NCBI GenBank assembly: GCA_947095535.1
Contig: OX352773.1
Span: 206,604,093 to 206,668,092, forward strand
Length of the DNA: 64,000 nt
Reading direction: 5' to 3'
Origin: Poecilobothrus nobilitatus
Lineage: Eukaryota > Arthropoda > Insecta > Diptera > Dolichopodidae
The position numbers and the translations under genes are program-made. Below the pieces are notes generated by a model, which saw only the letters and a list, made by a program, of their open reading frames with translations, was not told where the DNA came from and did no database searches. Below, piece by piece: positions 46,801 to 60,010 of the stretch; position 1 is the stretch's first letter, and each line of letters opens with the position of its first letter.

Positions 46801-48298
46801 TTTAAAATATTTCTCTACTTCTGTTTGCTTATAAATGATGATTCCTTCATAACTTCTCGTTTCGATTTTTCCTGTTTAACTGATCTTTGTTAGAAGATTT
46901 CTCCCCAATTAAGTTGTTGTTTTTAATGCTCATTCCGAAGATTAAATCTTTTTTTTTGCCCTTTAACATTGGAAAAATCGATCAAAAATCCTTTGATTAC
47001 CAAACCCATCCAACATCGTTTAATTTGGTCAGTCTAAAAACAACTAACATGAATTTATTAAAAACTGATTCATTTTATATTTATTTGAACAGTCGTGTCG
47101 TCTAAAAATCTATAGATACATACGTAAACTATAATATTTATAAATAAAAACTTAAATGGCATCCAGAATGCAGATACACAATATGTTATAATTCCACCCG
47201 CCAAATGGGCACCAATTTTTTTTTGTTTTAATTTTTTGATGGTGTTATTGCTATTGTTTTTAGCTGCTGCTATTTGTGAAAAAAACTCTTTAAGTTATTC
47301 CACTTCACATTTGTATATACTTATAAATACATATGTATATATATAATATATATTTATAAGAGTGTTGTATATGATGCGGTTATATTTTTTAGATACTTAT
47401 TGTTTTTCTTTTTTACTTTATTTACCATTTTTCATATGACGAATCTAGTTGGCTTTAATGATAAAAAAAAAAAAAAAAAAATCTTAAAATATTATGGAGA
47501 TTTGGTCATTTTTTGTTTGTGCGGTTTTCCTTTATTCGTTATTTTTGTTTGAAGAAAAAAAAATTTAAAATTTTTTTTTCGTTTATATGGAAAATGAAAA
47601 TTTTGACCAAAAAATAACCGAAATGGTTACATTTAAAATATCAAAATGAATAAGTAATCAAGTAAGTCAATTCAAAACGAAAATGAAATAAATGAAGTAT
47701 ACATATTAGATACAATACATATTATGTAATTTATAATATGCACATTCAAATATTTGGAAATTAAAAAAAATTCAAAGTTTTCTTATCGATTTGTATAGCA
47801 GTTTTCCAAAAATTAAAGATAAAAAAAAAAAAAAACAGTGAAATGTTATTATTGTGAACAAAGTTTACGTAATTTTTAAAATTTGCTTTTATAGAAAATG
47901 CATGTATAAAAAAAGAAGTTTTTTTTTAAATATTATCTTATGTGCATCTTGACATTTCAAGTATTTTTTTTACAAAATTTCAAAAAATTATATTAATATG
48001 TATATGGTTAGGTCCTGCTAATGTCAATTAAGTTTCGGAATATTTCAATGGAAATTAATTGATAGTCTTTTCAAATAAATTTTGGTAAACTTAGTTATTG
48101 TTGAGTGTGAACAATTAAAAGCGGTTTGTTTTTTAAGGATTTTATTAATTTGATTTTGAATAAGAGTTATTGACTTTTTGAAGATAATATAAGAATTTTC
48201 ACTAAAACTATATAAGAATTTTCATACGATCAAACTTACATCAAACTTAAGCCGATGATAAAAAAAGATTAAATTTATTGATTAAATCATTAAAAAGT
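40866..48298. other. AT-rich noncoding DNA, no gene seen
   Basis: About 7.4 kb of TATATA-type simple sequence, poly-T and poly-A runs and scattered AAGTACTT words. At 40886-40912, ATGTTGGC and GCCAACAT form an 8-bp hairpin. Short frames (44027-44307, 44559-44768, 46887-47105) are low-complexity with no recognisable domain. It could be intergenic or a long intron. Confidence 0.7.
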
Positions 48299-48314
48299 CA
48301 TGTTTATTTTATTT
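48299..48314. repeat. Target-site duplication of SINE copy 2, left
   Basis: CATGTTTATTTTATTT, repeated exactly at 48508-48523 on the other side of the SINE. The length suits target-primed (LINE-driven) insertion. Confidence 0.85.
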
Positions 48315-48507
48315 TATTTTTTTTGTAATTTATTTCTCTGCTACATAAATGTGGATAGGAAATTACACAGCCTTTTCTGTTCAGGCGTGACTGTAAATAT
48401 CATAAGGGGGAATAACTCTTACGACATGTGTGAGCTTCGAACCCACATTCCCTCGGTGATTAGACGTATTTTATATGCTCTTATCCACTAGGCCACCGAG
48501 GGCCCCC
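48315..48507 (-). mobile_element. tRNA-derived SINE, copy 2 (full length)
   Basis: On the minus strand it begins with CCTCGGTGGCCTAGTGGATA, which contains a polymerase III A box (TGGCCTAGTGG, within 48481-48495). A B box follows (GGGTTCGAAGCTC, 48432-48444). The body is shared with 19546-19745, with an A-rich tail at the 48315 end. Flanked by exact 16-bp direct repeats. The head is tRNA-like but does not continue as a tRNA gene. Confidence 0.86.
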
Positions 48508-48523
48508 CATGTTTATTTTATTT
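48508..48523. repeat. Target-site duplication of SINE copy 2, right
   Basis: Exact repeat of 48299-48314. Confidence 0.85.
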
Positions 48524-48537
48524 AGTATATATATATC

Positions 48538-48735
48538 GAAAAAAGTTAATGGAAAATTGACAAAATTTTAAAATTTCCAAAAGAAAACCTTTTTACAAAG
48601 CCAAATAGGTACCTTTATTGAGCATAGCATTATGAATGAATGTGTATATGCTCAATAAAGGTTCTTGGCTTTATAAAAAAAAAGATTTCTTTTGCAGATT
48701 TTGGAATTTTATCAATTTTCAGCTAATTTTTTTGC
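48538..48735. repeat. 198-bp imperfect hairpin (inverted repeat)
   Basis: Left arm 48538-48626 and right arm 48647-48735 are imperfect reverse complements around a loop of about 20 nt. The inner core AGCATA / TATGCT extends through CCTTTATTGAG / CTCAATAAAGG, GCCAA / TTGGC and outward to TTAATGGAAAATTGA / TCAATTTTCAGCTAA. It codes for nothing. It could be a hairpin MITE or, if transcribed, a source of double-stranded RNA. I see no clear target duplication. Confidence 0.8.
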
Positions 48736-49989
48736 AATTATGACAAACAAGGAATGTATGTAAATATGTAAAAGAGAACGTTTCTTTATATGACATTCAA
48801 TGACAAAACAATAACAAAAAACATTCTAAAATGTCACATTGCCTCAAAACGTGTAGTTTTTCTTTTGGAAATTTGTATACTTAATAATTTGTTGAAACTT
48901 TTTAAAGGATTTAAATGCTCTTCTGTTTACTTTACCTTTCATCTGTTAAGGTAATCAAACTTAGTTTGTCAGATTCTAAATGACAACCCTGTTGTTTGAT
49001 ATTGTTTTTAATCAATATTTTCTTATTCCAGTAAGTACTTTTTAATTCTTCTGTTATTTAAATTATTATAAGTCAATTTTCTGTTTTATTTTCCTACAAG
49101 TTTTGATTATTTGATGGTATTTTTCGCATTTTGGATTCTGTTAATTCTTAATTTCCACCTGTTATTTACTTTAGATTAAAAAGTGATTTGGTTTTATTGA
49201 TAGCTTTCTTACAAGACTGTTTGATATGTAAATTTCCTCCTTCTAGTAGAACATGTTGCTATTAAAACTAACAATTTGAGTGAACGAAATTGAAGTTCGT
49301 TTTTCAAGTAAATGTTTTTAGGAGTTTTAATTTTTCTTCAACCTTATTATTATTTATTGCAATTTTATACTGAAACTAAGAACTCGTTTCTTTTAGAACT
49401 ATCACAAACTTCATTGTATCATACAATGTTACAACAAAAAAAAAAAAAAAAACATTTTATATACCTACATACATAAAAATTATAGAACACAACCTTCAAA
49501 AGTATACTCATCATTATAATTAAGTAAAATTGTAAAAATTTATATTGACAACTGAATAAAAAAAAAATAATTTTTCCTATTTGTATTGTGTGTCTGTATG
49601 TTTGTATATAGAGAAAACTTTTGGTGCTGACGTCAATTTGAATTTAACAAGAAATCTAAATGATTTTTCCCCAAGGGTTTTTCTTTTTGGAATTTCTTTT
49701 TCGAAATAAAACAAAAAAAAAATATTTAAGAGGTTTTCTTGTTTCTATATAATAAAGAAAAATTCCGTTGAACAGATGTGAAAAATAAAATATAAAAGTC
49801 ACATTTTGTTCTTTTTTTTCTTTTTAATAATTTTAATAATTTTATTTGTTACAAATTTTAATATAACTTTCGTTTTTTAGAACATAACTAAGTAATACTT
49901 TTGATGCTATATTAAAGTTTGGTGGCAAAACATTTTTATGCTATACCATACTTCAGTATATTTTTTTGACCAATTTTTGTAGGTCCTAA
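48736..49989. other. AT-rich noncoding DNA, nothing recognised
   Basis: About 1.25 kb between the hairpin and SINE copy 3; no gene, repeat array or RNA gene seen. Confidence 0.65.
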
Positions 49990-50166
49990 TTTTTTTTTAT
50001 CACAGATCTAAATAAACTGATTGTGATCTTTTCTTTCCGCAGGTGTGCCTCTAAATAACGTAAGAAGGATTTATTCTTAAGAAGGTGTAAAGGTTTCGAA
50101 CCCATCACTCCTTCGGTGTTTACAGCGTATTTCATTCGATCTTACGCATTAGGCCACCGAGACCCC
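49990..50166 (-). mobile_element. tRNA-derived SINE, copy 3 (diverged)
   Basis: The minus strand reads TCTCGGTGGCCTAATGCGTA (A-box region 50141-50155), then GGGTTCGAAACC (B box, 50091-50103). A body alignable to the other two copies follows (CTTAAGAATAAATCCTTCTT in place of GTAAGAGTTATTCCC...CTTA), with an A-run at 49991-49998. It is clearly older than copy 2. No target duplication was resolved. Confidence 0.75.
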
Positions 50167-51560
50167 TACTCTAATTAGAACTATTTTGTAAATAAAATCT
50201 AGAAAAAAAAAATTAAAGAAAAGAATATATTATGTAATTTGATGTTGAAAGTGTTCGAAATTTCTGAAATTTCGCCAACATTTTCTTTCGTATGATTCCA
50301 GTTTTAGTAAGCATTATTGTGTTTTGAATTCTCATAAGCCCATATCTATACTCCAATGTTAGCTTACAAAGTATAATAGATCCCATCTTTATTTACATTA
50401 AGTTAAAACATTTAATTGTTGTCTCTAATCCATCGAGAGTTTGCTGTGTTTCAAATATAAAATTTGACGTCATTTACAATTGTTTATATAGATTAAGTCT
50501 GATTCCAAAAAAAAAAAAAAAAAAAGGGGAGAAAGAGCTAACAGTGCAAAAAAAAAATAATAACGCAATTTTTTTACAGTTAAAATAAATCTTTATTTTA
50601 ATTTTATTTATAAAATATATATATCTCAAATAATTGAATTTTACTTTGAAAAAAAAAAAAGAAATGAGGAAAAAGCAAGCAAAAAGCAAAAAAAAAAACA
50701 TTTTTCGTGAAAAACCATATATTTTTCTCTAATTTTCCTGTCGTAAATGAAAAATTTTTCTACAAATTTTTCATAATAAAAATGTTCTCAATTCCTCTTT
50801 TATGTTTTTCCTTTATTTTTTTATTTATTTTTTTTTTGGTTTTTTTCGCCTTTTTTGACACTATGATGAATTGTTATTTATCTCTTTTACGCTCTCAATG
50901 TATCTGTGCATAATTGCAATCTGAAGATTTGACATGTTTACGTCATATAATTGAAAAAAAGTAGTAAAAACAAAACAACGAAAAAAAATAATTTAAAATT
51001 TTTAGATTTTTAGTTAGACAATATTGTTTTGTTTAAACTTAAAATAAAAATATTTAATATGTGTTGATTCTTTTTTTTTTTTTTTTTGCCAAGTTCATTT
51101 TCTTTCTTTTACTGTTGTTGTTCTTGTTGTAAGTATTATTCAATTTTATACAATTAAAATTGAATGGCGAAAATAAATGGGCAAAAATAAAAAAAAAATT
51201 CATTTTTCTGCACGTATTAACAACTTTTTGTTTTTCTTTTTTTACTCAAAATCATTTAGGAGGTCATTTTTAATTATGTTCTGGTATGTTTTATACATAA
51301 CTCTTCGTATTGATAAGTTATGTAATGAAACATGTTTTTGAATAATTTTAGGAAGAAAAAAAATAATGTTTTAATTTACATATGTACATTACCTTTAATA
51401 ATATTTGGCAAATGTTATTTGTATTTTCTAAAAGTACATAAAATAAGTACTTATTTTTTTTAACGTGATTGAAATTTAAATGTAATGTAGCGGAAATTTT
51501 TTATTTTACATTAAATATGACAACTTTTTGTATTATATATATTTAATATGATTGCCGGCC
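50167..51560. other. AT-rich noncoding DNA, nothing recognised
   Basis: Poly-T and poly-A runs only; frames at 50474-50701 and 50707-50913 are F- and K-rich translations of these runs. Confidence 0.7.
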
Positions 51561-51680
51561 TATTTGACTAAAACAATTCAACTAAAAACAATTTGACTAA
51601 AACTCAATTTGACTAAAACAATTTAACTAAAAACAATTCGACTAAAACGGAAATCAACTAAGACAATTCAACTAAAGATA
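51561..51680. repeat. Degenerate minisatellite, unit close to CAATTTGACTAAAA
   Basis: About seven imperfect units of 14-18 bp, varying as CAATTCAACTAAAAA, CAATTTGACTAAAAC and CAATTCGACTAAAAC. One unit is enlarged by GGAAAT. Noncoding. Confidence 0.8.
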
Positions 51681-54659
51681 ATATACAATACTATTTGATT
51701 AGAAAAGTTCGGTATTTTTGTTCTGAATTTTTTCATTCGATGATTGGTTGAATTAATTTATATGCTTAGCATCATAATCTGTCTTTATTTTACTCAATTC
51801 AAAGATGTATTGTTAAAACATATTTCTAAAATGTAATGCAATGTATTTAAATCAGCAGCCCAGTAAAAATTTAAATAGCACAATTAAAACAGTAGTTACA
51901 AGTTAAAGAAGGTTGTATGTATTAAAATTTTTAAAAACTTCAACTTTCGCTAATCTCATAATAAAATCTACTAACTGTGAAAAAAAAATTATAGCGCCCT
52001 TCTTTTAATAAAATATGTGTGTCACAATATGAAAAAATTATGGCCCTTTGTTATTTTCATCTCACAATTTAGGTATATGTATATACACATTCATTAATTT
52101 TATGGCCAATTAAGAAGAGTGTTGGTAAGGAAATTCGCTAAACTTGAAAGTGAACATTCTTAATTTCTATCATAGAAAAATATTAATACTTTAGTTACTT
52201 AATTTGCATAACTTCCTTTTATAAGTTATTTAATGAACTAAGCACGTACTTTAAAAGTTCGTTAATTTTTTCAGTATAAGGTGACATAAGGTGTAAGGTC
52301 CCAAAAATCTTTATTAAACAAATATATATACATATATATGTAACTAGCATATTTTTGAAATTAAAGATCTATGTTTTTAAAAGTTATTTTTAGAATACAC
52401 TACCGAACCATGTTTTTTTATCCGTAGGACACTTTAAGAAAAAGTCAACTAAACTTAAATATTTAGTCAATTAACGAATTTTACTTATAATTAGCATACT
52501 TACTTATATTTATGTACATATATTCTCAAAAGACTTGGTGAACAAAACGTCGAAAACAACGAAATTAAGTAAAATCGAAAAAAAGTTTTACTTTAATTCA
52601 TAATATGAACTCTTTAATATCGAAAAGTATAAAGAACTAAGTAGATATACTAGAAAATGATAAACTTGAACGTATTTTTAAAATGAAATAAAATCAAGAA
52701 AGATTACTTATGGCTTGTCTTACGTCTAACTTAATCTTGAGAAATAATTTAATGTCGAACATTTGTTACTTTATGAACTAAGACCGAAAATATTAAAATT
52801 GAACTAAAATCAAAAATTCAAGACATTAATTTTCGACTTTATTTTAGTTTTCAACATTAGTTCATTCTACGTTAGTTCAGTTAGCTTTCTCAGATAATTA
52901 TTTAATAACTCCCATCCCCAAAAGTCCCATCTCTATTAAAAATGGTAAATAATGGCGTTTTTTTTTTTTTTTGTTTTTTAGTTACCTTTACATTAGATGT
53001 ACATTATAGTCTTAATTTTAATCCAAAACAAACGTAAATTCAAATGATGTTCATTTTTCTTAAATGAATTCTAAAAGTTATTTTTCAATGCTTCTTGTTA
53101 ATTTTTAAAAGTAGCGCCAACATTTTGTTTTATTCTAAAAAGTGATGAAAATTAATTATAGATAATAAAAAAAAAAAATTAATTTTTCAATTAAATAATT
53201 TCCTTTTATTTTATTTTTTTTTTTTTCTGTTAGATTTATATGAGGCAATTTTAAGATAGACAGACAGATTTACAATATAATGTCTATGATTTTGTTATTT
53301 TTTGATTTTCAAGTTTAATTTATTAAAAATATATTTAAACATTTTAAAAAATAAAAATTAATTTGATTTTTTTTTTTTTTGTTTTTTTTTTTGTAGAGCA
53401 ATTTTAATACTAATTTATGTTATTTTTTTGTTTTCAGGTGAGTCACATATTTTCTAGATATAACAACTAGACAAACTTAGAAGTGCCATAAAAGGAAGTA
53501 ATGGTGCTCTAGAAATTTTTATTAATTTTTTTTTTATATACTTATCATAATTATCATAAATTTATATGTTATAAAAATGGAAAGTATTAAAATGTTTTTT
53601 TTTTTTATTAAATAATTTTAGTCAATTAAATTATTAATAAATTATATTTTCTATTCAATTTAGTTTAAAGGTTTTTTATTAAATACCTTTTTATGGTCTT
53701 TATTATAATATTAATTTAAATATTTGATTTTATAATTAACAATAAATATTTTAATAGAAATGTTATTCATCCGATAAGATTGAAGGTGAACAAGTTTTCT
53801 TTCTGTTATAATTAAGTCAGAAATAAATTAAGAAAGGAAGTGGTTATGATGTATCAAATATGCGTTAATTTTTGTTTTCTTTTAAATTAAGACTTCTCAT
53901 TAAAAAATAATATTAAAAAAAATGATTAAAATTATAAAAAAATTACAAGAAAACAACAAAAGTATAACCAAATAAAATGCATCAAGTGAGAATTTCATCA
54001 TGCAGGATTTAATAACAAAATTTATTGTTTAAAGAAGCTTGTGTTACACATTTAATTTTTTTTTTTCGAGATGTCTTAAAATAAAAAAGATCACATAAAA
54101 TATATATATATATTTTTTTTGATTTACTTTTAATTTATGACAGTCATGGATGCATTTGAATGCGCGGAAAAAAGGACGAAACGATTTTATTTCTCTTATG
54201 CTATAATAATCCTCTTACGATATTTAACTATTTTAATTTACTTTAAATTTACGAACTCTATTTAATAAATAATCCATCAAGTATATTCAGTATATTCAGC
54301 AAATCATTTGGAAATACATATTTAAAATGTTACCAAATTATCATATAAGCCAAAATTATCATATAAGTTTTATCGTGTGTTTTCATTCTTACAAAAACTT
54401 TATACATAAAATATAATTTTATTTGCTTAAATAAAAAAAAATAAAAAAAATATATTAATTTCTCTGAAAATTTAAAATTGATTTTTTTAGACTGAAAAAA
54501 AAAAAAACTTTTTTAAAATTTAAAAAAAAAAAAAAAAATGAGCTTTTCAAAAATTTTCTGCAACATTTAAATTAATATTTTATTTATTTTTTTTATACCA
54601 AGTATTTTATCTTATGATTAAGTGTTGCCGCTGCTTAAAAAGTTCTTTAGTTTTAGTTT
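51681..54659. other. AT-rich noncoding DNA
   Basis: No gene seen. Around 52440-52880 there are scattered GAACTAA, TCGAAAA and GTTAGTTCA words that look like a weak, partly inverted echo of the minisatellite. Long T runs follow at 52958-53400. Confidence 0.6.
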
Positions 54660-54711
54660 TGGCTGATCTGATAATAATGGCTGATCTGACATGGCTGATC
54701 TGATAATAATA
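54660..54711. repeat. Short tandem repeat, unit GGCTGATCTGA(TAATAAT)
   Basis: Three occurrences of GGCTGATCTGA: two followed by TAATAAT and one by CAT. Confidence 0.8.
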
Positions 54712-57700
54712 AAAGGAATGAAAGTAAATAGAGGGAAATTTAATATAGTAGAGCTAAAATTTGTAAAAACTTGGGAATTTTACACATATTCTCAGAGTAA
54801 TAAAACAGTAGACGGATTTTAAATTTCTAATTTTTAACTCGGAAAATACTAATTTATAATAAAGCTTTAAAATATTATGATCATTTTTTGTTATATCTTC
54901 CAATTATATCGAAATAAAACTAAATTATTGATTGCAATATATTTAAGGCTCCATAACTTCTAAAGCAGTGAAAATATGCAGTTTCAATGTACCGGATCAT
55001 CCATTTCAAAGAAGACAATCGGGAACCAAACAATCTGTATGTATAAATTAAAAAAAAAAACTTCCTCCATTTATTAAAGTTGTCTTCACTATTATAAAAG
55101 TTTTTCTGACTGATTTTTGACAAAATGTCAAAATAGAATTTTTTCACAGGAAATCCCAATATGTTAAAAATTTTAAAAATTAAATTATTACAGTAAAATT
55201 ACTTTTTTCAATTTTAAACAAATACTCTAATTTTTTTCCTTTCTTTTTTATTATTTGTTTTCATCCTCTTAAAAAGACAGTTTTAAAAATTTTATTTCTA
55301 GTTTTTTAATATCAGTGCTTAAAATATTATGTGAAATATTAGTTTTTTTAGTTTTATGCTTCAACTTTGTTATAGTTATGTCATTTCCAGGTTTCTACAT
55401 TTTATTTTAAACCAACCTATATACATTTGTTACAGTCTAGTCATATCAACTTCTATGTAAAATATTACCTTTTTTTGTATCTATATATAAATTTACTTTA
55501 GATAAAAATTGAAAAGTAAACTAAACAATTCTTGAACTTGCTTGTTATTTTTTCTACATTTTATTGTATTTTACTTCCTACATACAACTACATTCAAAAA
55601 AACATAATTATGCATATTTATCCTGTCTTTTTTCAAGAAAAAAAAAAAAAAAACAACATATATGTTTGTACCTGAAGAAAAATATTTATGTAATACTTAG
55701 ACATGACACTTCACTTGTCATTGAACTTTTTTCCTAATCATTCTCTGTACAAAAAAAAAAAATGCAAAATAAAAAGGATAAAATTTTGAAATTCTAAAAC
55801 CAAATGGATAAGCGAGTAAAAACCGATCCATTTTAATTTTTCTAAAGGAAATATCTATAAATAAATATTTATTTATATAGGAATACACTGCACAAGGGTA
55901 TATGATTTTAAATTAGGGTTACCATATGTTCGACTTATATTAATATTAATCTTCTACTTTGTGTTAAGAATTTAAAAGTGAAGTTCATCGTTCATAATTT
56001 GAATTATTTTGCTCCTGAAGGTTTTCTTTTAATTTCCAAGTTATTTGCTTAAGAAGAATTAGCTTAACATCATACTACTTATTCATGTATTTTGTAAAGT
56101 CACTATATATCTTGTTTAGTTGTCTTTAAAGATTATATGCTTGCGATTGAAATAATAACAAAAATGTAGCAATTGTTAGTACTTAAGATTTTTAAGCGCA
56201 GCACAGATTAGATAATGACAAATAAGAAAATATTAATTTTAAAGAATTAAATATATTAGTAGAAAAAATGAAACACTACTAAATAAGCAAAATCGCAACC
56301 CATTTAAGATGGGTAGGATATTTTGACAGTTTAAAATAGAAGACAATTTTGAAAACAAAATTCAGTTTCTAATGGAAAACTGAAATAGAAAAATAAATAC
56401 ACCATAATGACTTCTTATGGAAAATACACAACAAAAACAATTACTGAATTAATATCATTGAAAATGAGCAGCCGCGGATCATTGATTACGACACCAGGGT
56501 TTTGTTATCGTATTACTGGGTTTTTAATGTTGTATTGTTTAAGTTTTTATTAATAGTTTTTGTTAATTCTTATTTCGAAAAAGACAATATTAATTACAAA
56601 AAGATTAAATATTTAGAAAAGAATTTTTGCGAATAATATGTAGATGTGGTCACTTCAATAAAGGTACCAATAACAGTTTAAATATGAATATATATTTTCT
56701 ACTATAATACATTCAAAGAAAGAAAAAAGAAAAAAAAAATTTAATCAAAACTCTATAAATGAAGTTTTTCTTCAAAAGTTTTTTTTTTTTTATTTTTCAA
56801 AATTTAAGAATATACCTTAAATTTTTTTTATTTTGTCTTAAAATCTGGTTCCTATCTTTTAGTGTATAAAAAGTAAATATTACTAACATTGAATAAATGG
56901 TTTAGAATTAATGGAAATACATATTTGTTTTTATTATTTTTGTTTTGTATCTTTCTATAAAATTTTATATTTATTTGTTTTTTTTTTGTTCAGTTCATCG
57001 AATTGAATTACGAAAAATTCAACAATTTTTTTTTAGTTTTTTTTTTTCTTTGCTCCCGTTTTCTATCATTTATTTTCGTTTAGTTTTTTCGTTCATCGTC
57101 ATTCTGAAAATATGTATACTTATCGTGTGTGAAAAATATGTAATAAACCCCTATCGAGCTTGGGTTATATGTGGGTGAATATTTTGAAAGAGAAATTCTC
57201 TACGGGAATAAACGGTATATATTGTGGTAGTAATAAATATTGATGTGTAATGGAACACTGTAGGAGATGAAATTGAATTCAAGTAAAAAACAGAGAATAA
57301 ACTTATCCTTTATCATTAAGGATGAATGATAGAATATTATGGAGTAGAAAGTGAATATATGAGAAAGAAAAATGTTATGGGGGTAATCTCTAAAAATTTA
57401 ATATACTGGAAAGTATAAAATGTTTTTTTTTTTCTATTTATAATATTTATCTATATTTATGTGTATACTATTACACACATGGTCAAAAAATTAGCTAATT
57501 TAATTTTAATAAAAAGTAAAGTATTTTGATACTTATGTTGGTCTGTTTAAAAGAAAATATATAGCATATTCTGTTAGACTTGAATTAAAAATGCAGAATA
57601 AATAAAAATTACATATATAATGTTACTTTACTGTTTGCTATCTTTATATAATATAGTCTCTATTTAAGAAGAATAACATAAAATTGAATATTAAAATTTT

Positions 57701-59629
57701 AATAAAATTTATTAAAAATGTTCGTATACAGTTCGAATATATTAAAGGATTATATGCAGTGTATAAATATTACAACTATAAGCCTAGGTAAACCTATGTA
57801 AAACCACAATCTTTAGTTGTAAGTAAATACTCTCATCATCTTTAAAACTAGTTATAACAATAAAAATGCAATATTTTTTAATATCTAAACTAATAGTATG
57901 TTTAATATCTTACAAATTTTGTTTTTGCAAAGTTTAAATAAAGTTTTCAAACTCTATTTGTTTTTTTTTTTTCGTTATTAATTTGAAAAAAATTTTCTTT
58001 TTCCGTTTTTAATCATGAAAACTTTTTTTTTTCTTGTTGTTAACTGTACCCATATATTTTTATTAGTGCAGTTTAGGTCCCAAGCACGAAAAAAAAGAAA
58101 TGTAGCGAAATGAAAAATTTTCAATTGCTAACCTGCTGTTTCAGTTTTAGATTTTCCCTATACCCCTTTAATTTGATTGTAACAATTTGTTTTTCTTTTT
58201 TATTTTCCTATAATTTTTTAACTATCTTATGTCAGTAGATTTTCATTTATTACCAACAATATTTGATTTTTCGTTTTATTTTTTTTTTTTTTTTGTTTTG
58301 AAAAATGCAAATATTTTATGGTTTGTTTACGTGCATGCATACAAAATGTAATGAAAAGAAAATTGCGTGTTTTCCTTTGTTTTGTTGTTTTTACGTTATT
58401 TTTGTTGTCATGAAAAACTGATTTCTTTTTTTTTTTTTTAACAGGGAAAATTCAAATAAAGAAAAAAACTTATGAAAAAAGAAAAAAAAATTAAAATATG
58501 AATTATTTAGATAAAATAATTTGAAGCTTATTGTGAGTAAGAGCGCATTCATGTGACGTTAAAGATATTCAAAAATTCAATGAATAATATATGGTAATTG
58601 ATGTTATGTTAAATGTCAAATAAAATGAATAAAATATATAATAATGTTTATATATATATGTATGTATTTATGTATGTGCATTTATATAAATATAATATTT
58701 GAAAATTATTAAAAATTGTGGGAATCAATAGATACATTAAATATACTAAATAATGAAAAATTTATATTAATTTAATGTGGAAATTTTTTGGAAGGATTTA
58801 AGAAGTGAAAAGTTTTCAGAAAATTTTAAAATTGAAAATGATTTAACGGTAATATCTGCAAAAAAATACTGATTATACTTTTTAAAACTTTTTAAGTTAA
58901 ATTTTTTTTTTTTAAATCATTTCATTTAATATTTAATGATTAAATAAAATATTTTTTTTTTATTATAACTTGTTTTAAGATTATTCTGTTTGTCATTGTT
59001 TGCTATTTTATATTTTAATAAAATTTATCTCATTAAATAATTAACAACTTTTTATCTGATATTGATAATTGACATATTAATATTAGAATTGTACTACTTA
59101 ATTATGAAAATATTTCAATCAATATATAATTATATATACTAATATCAAATATAATAGCAATCTTACTGGAGTATCTTTTAAAAGTCGATTTAATAAAATT
59201 GAAATTATAATTGCAATTTTAGCTCAGATCATATAGTTTTAAATGGTTATACATGTATTGCATTTGGAATCTAGATCAACAGGCTTTTAGTTTCAAGTTT
59301 CTGGTAATTAATTAAAATTATTAATGCCTCCTTTCAAACATTTCGTACGTAACACAAAAGAGCAGAAAATATATATGTTTATACAATGGAAATTCTTAGG
59401 TGGTTTAAAACAAGTTATGGAAAATTATTTCTTATGAGAACTGCTAAAATGTGAAATATGATAATATCAAGTGTGTTCCCCTTTGTTGGCAATACTCCAT
59501 TTTACAATTTGCACTTATTTAAAAAAAAAAAGAAGTTTTACAAGTTTTCAATTTACCTTACAATTATTCTTCTCTTTTTATTTTGCTCTTTCACTTCCTC
59601 TCCCATTTTTGTTTTTTTCCTAAGGTAGG
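54712..59629. other. AT-rich noncoding DNA, nothing recognised
   Basis: The minus-strand frame at 54920-55159 has a less biased composition than its neighbours, but I recognise no domain and do not call it a gene. The rest is simple sequence. Confidence 0.65.
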
Positions 59630-60010
59630 TGGGAATCGTCAAAAAGACACCAAAAATTCCCCCTTGATAGTGTCAAATTCTTATCGATCAAATCCTCACC
59701 TTTTAGTCAGTATAATGGGATGAAATTCCTACCTGCTAACGCTGTATATTAGCTAGGGAGTCAAGGTACGGAAAGATAGGAAAAGGATACGGAAACATTA
59801 AATTGGGAGTGGGATTGTAAAGGAGCAATGAATCCGCCTGTTATTATTAATATTTTGTTAACAGTGACTATAGCCATCAACAATTACAACATGCAGTAGT
59901 ATATAACACTTTCCTGCATGAGGTAATTAATTGAAGGTAACCTAACAGTAACTGTATTTAGTCAAATCTACACCAACATTCTACAAAAGAATCCCTTCCT
60001 AGAGTTTGGT
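59630..60010. other. Less AT-rich island, possibly a transposon remnant
   Basis: Compositionally distinct from both sides, with GGTAGGTGGGAATCG, CTAGGGAGTCAAGG and GGGAGTGGGATTG stretches and few homopolymers. All frames are interrupted within a short distance. It may be an old mobile-element fragment, an exon of a noncoding RNA or a conserved element; I cannot tell which. Confidence 0.4.

Noticed and set aside
48430..48507. A functional tRNA gene on the minus strand
   Set aside because: A and B boxes are present, but the acceptor and anticodon arms do not pair properly, the sequence runs on into a shared body with an A tail, and exact direct repeats flank it: a SINE.
50474..50913. F- and K-rich small membrane proteins
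   Set aside because: Translations of poly-T and poly-A tracts, as with most short frames right of 37 kb.
54920..55159. 79-aa minus-strand frame as a transposase fragment
   Set aside because: No catalytic motif, no inverted ends nearby and no recognised family; a chance frame is as likely.
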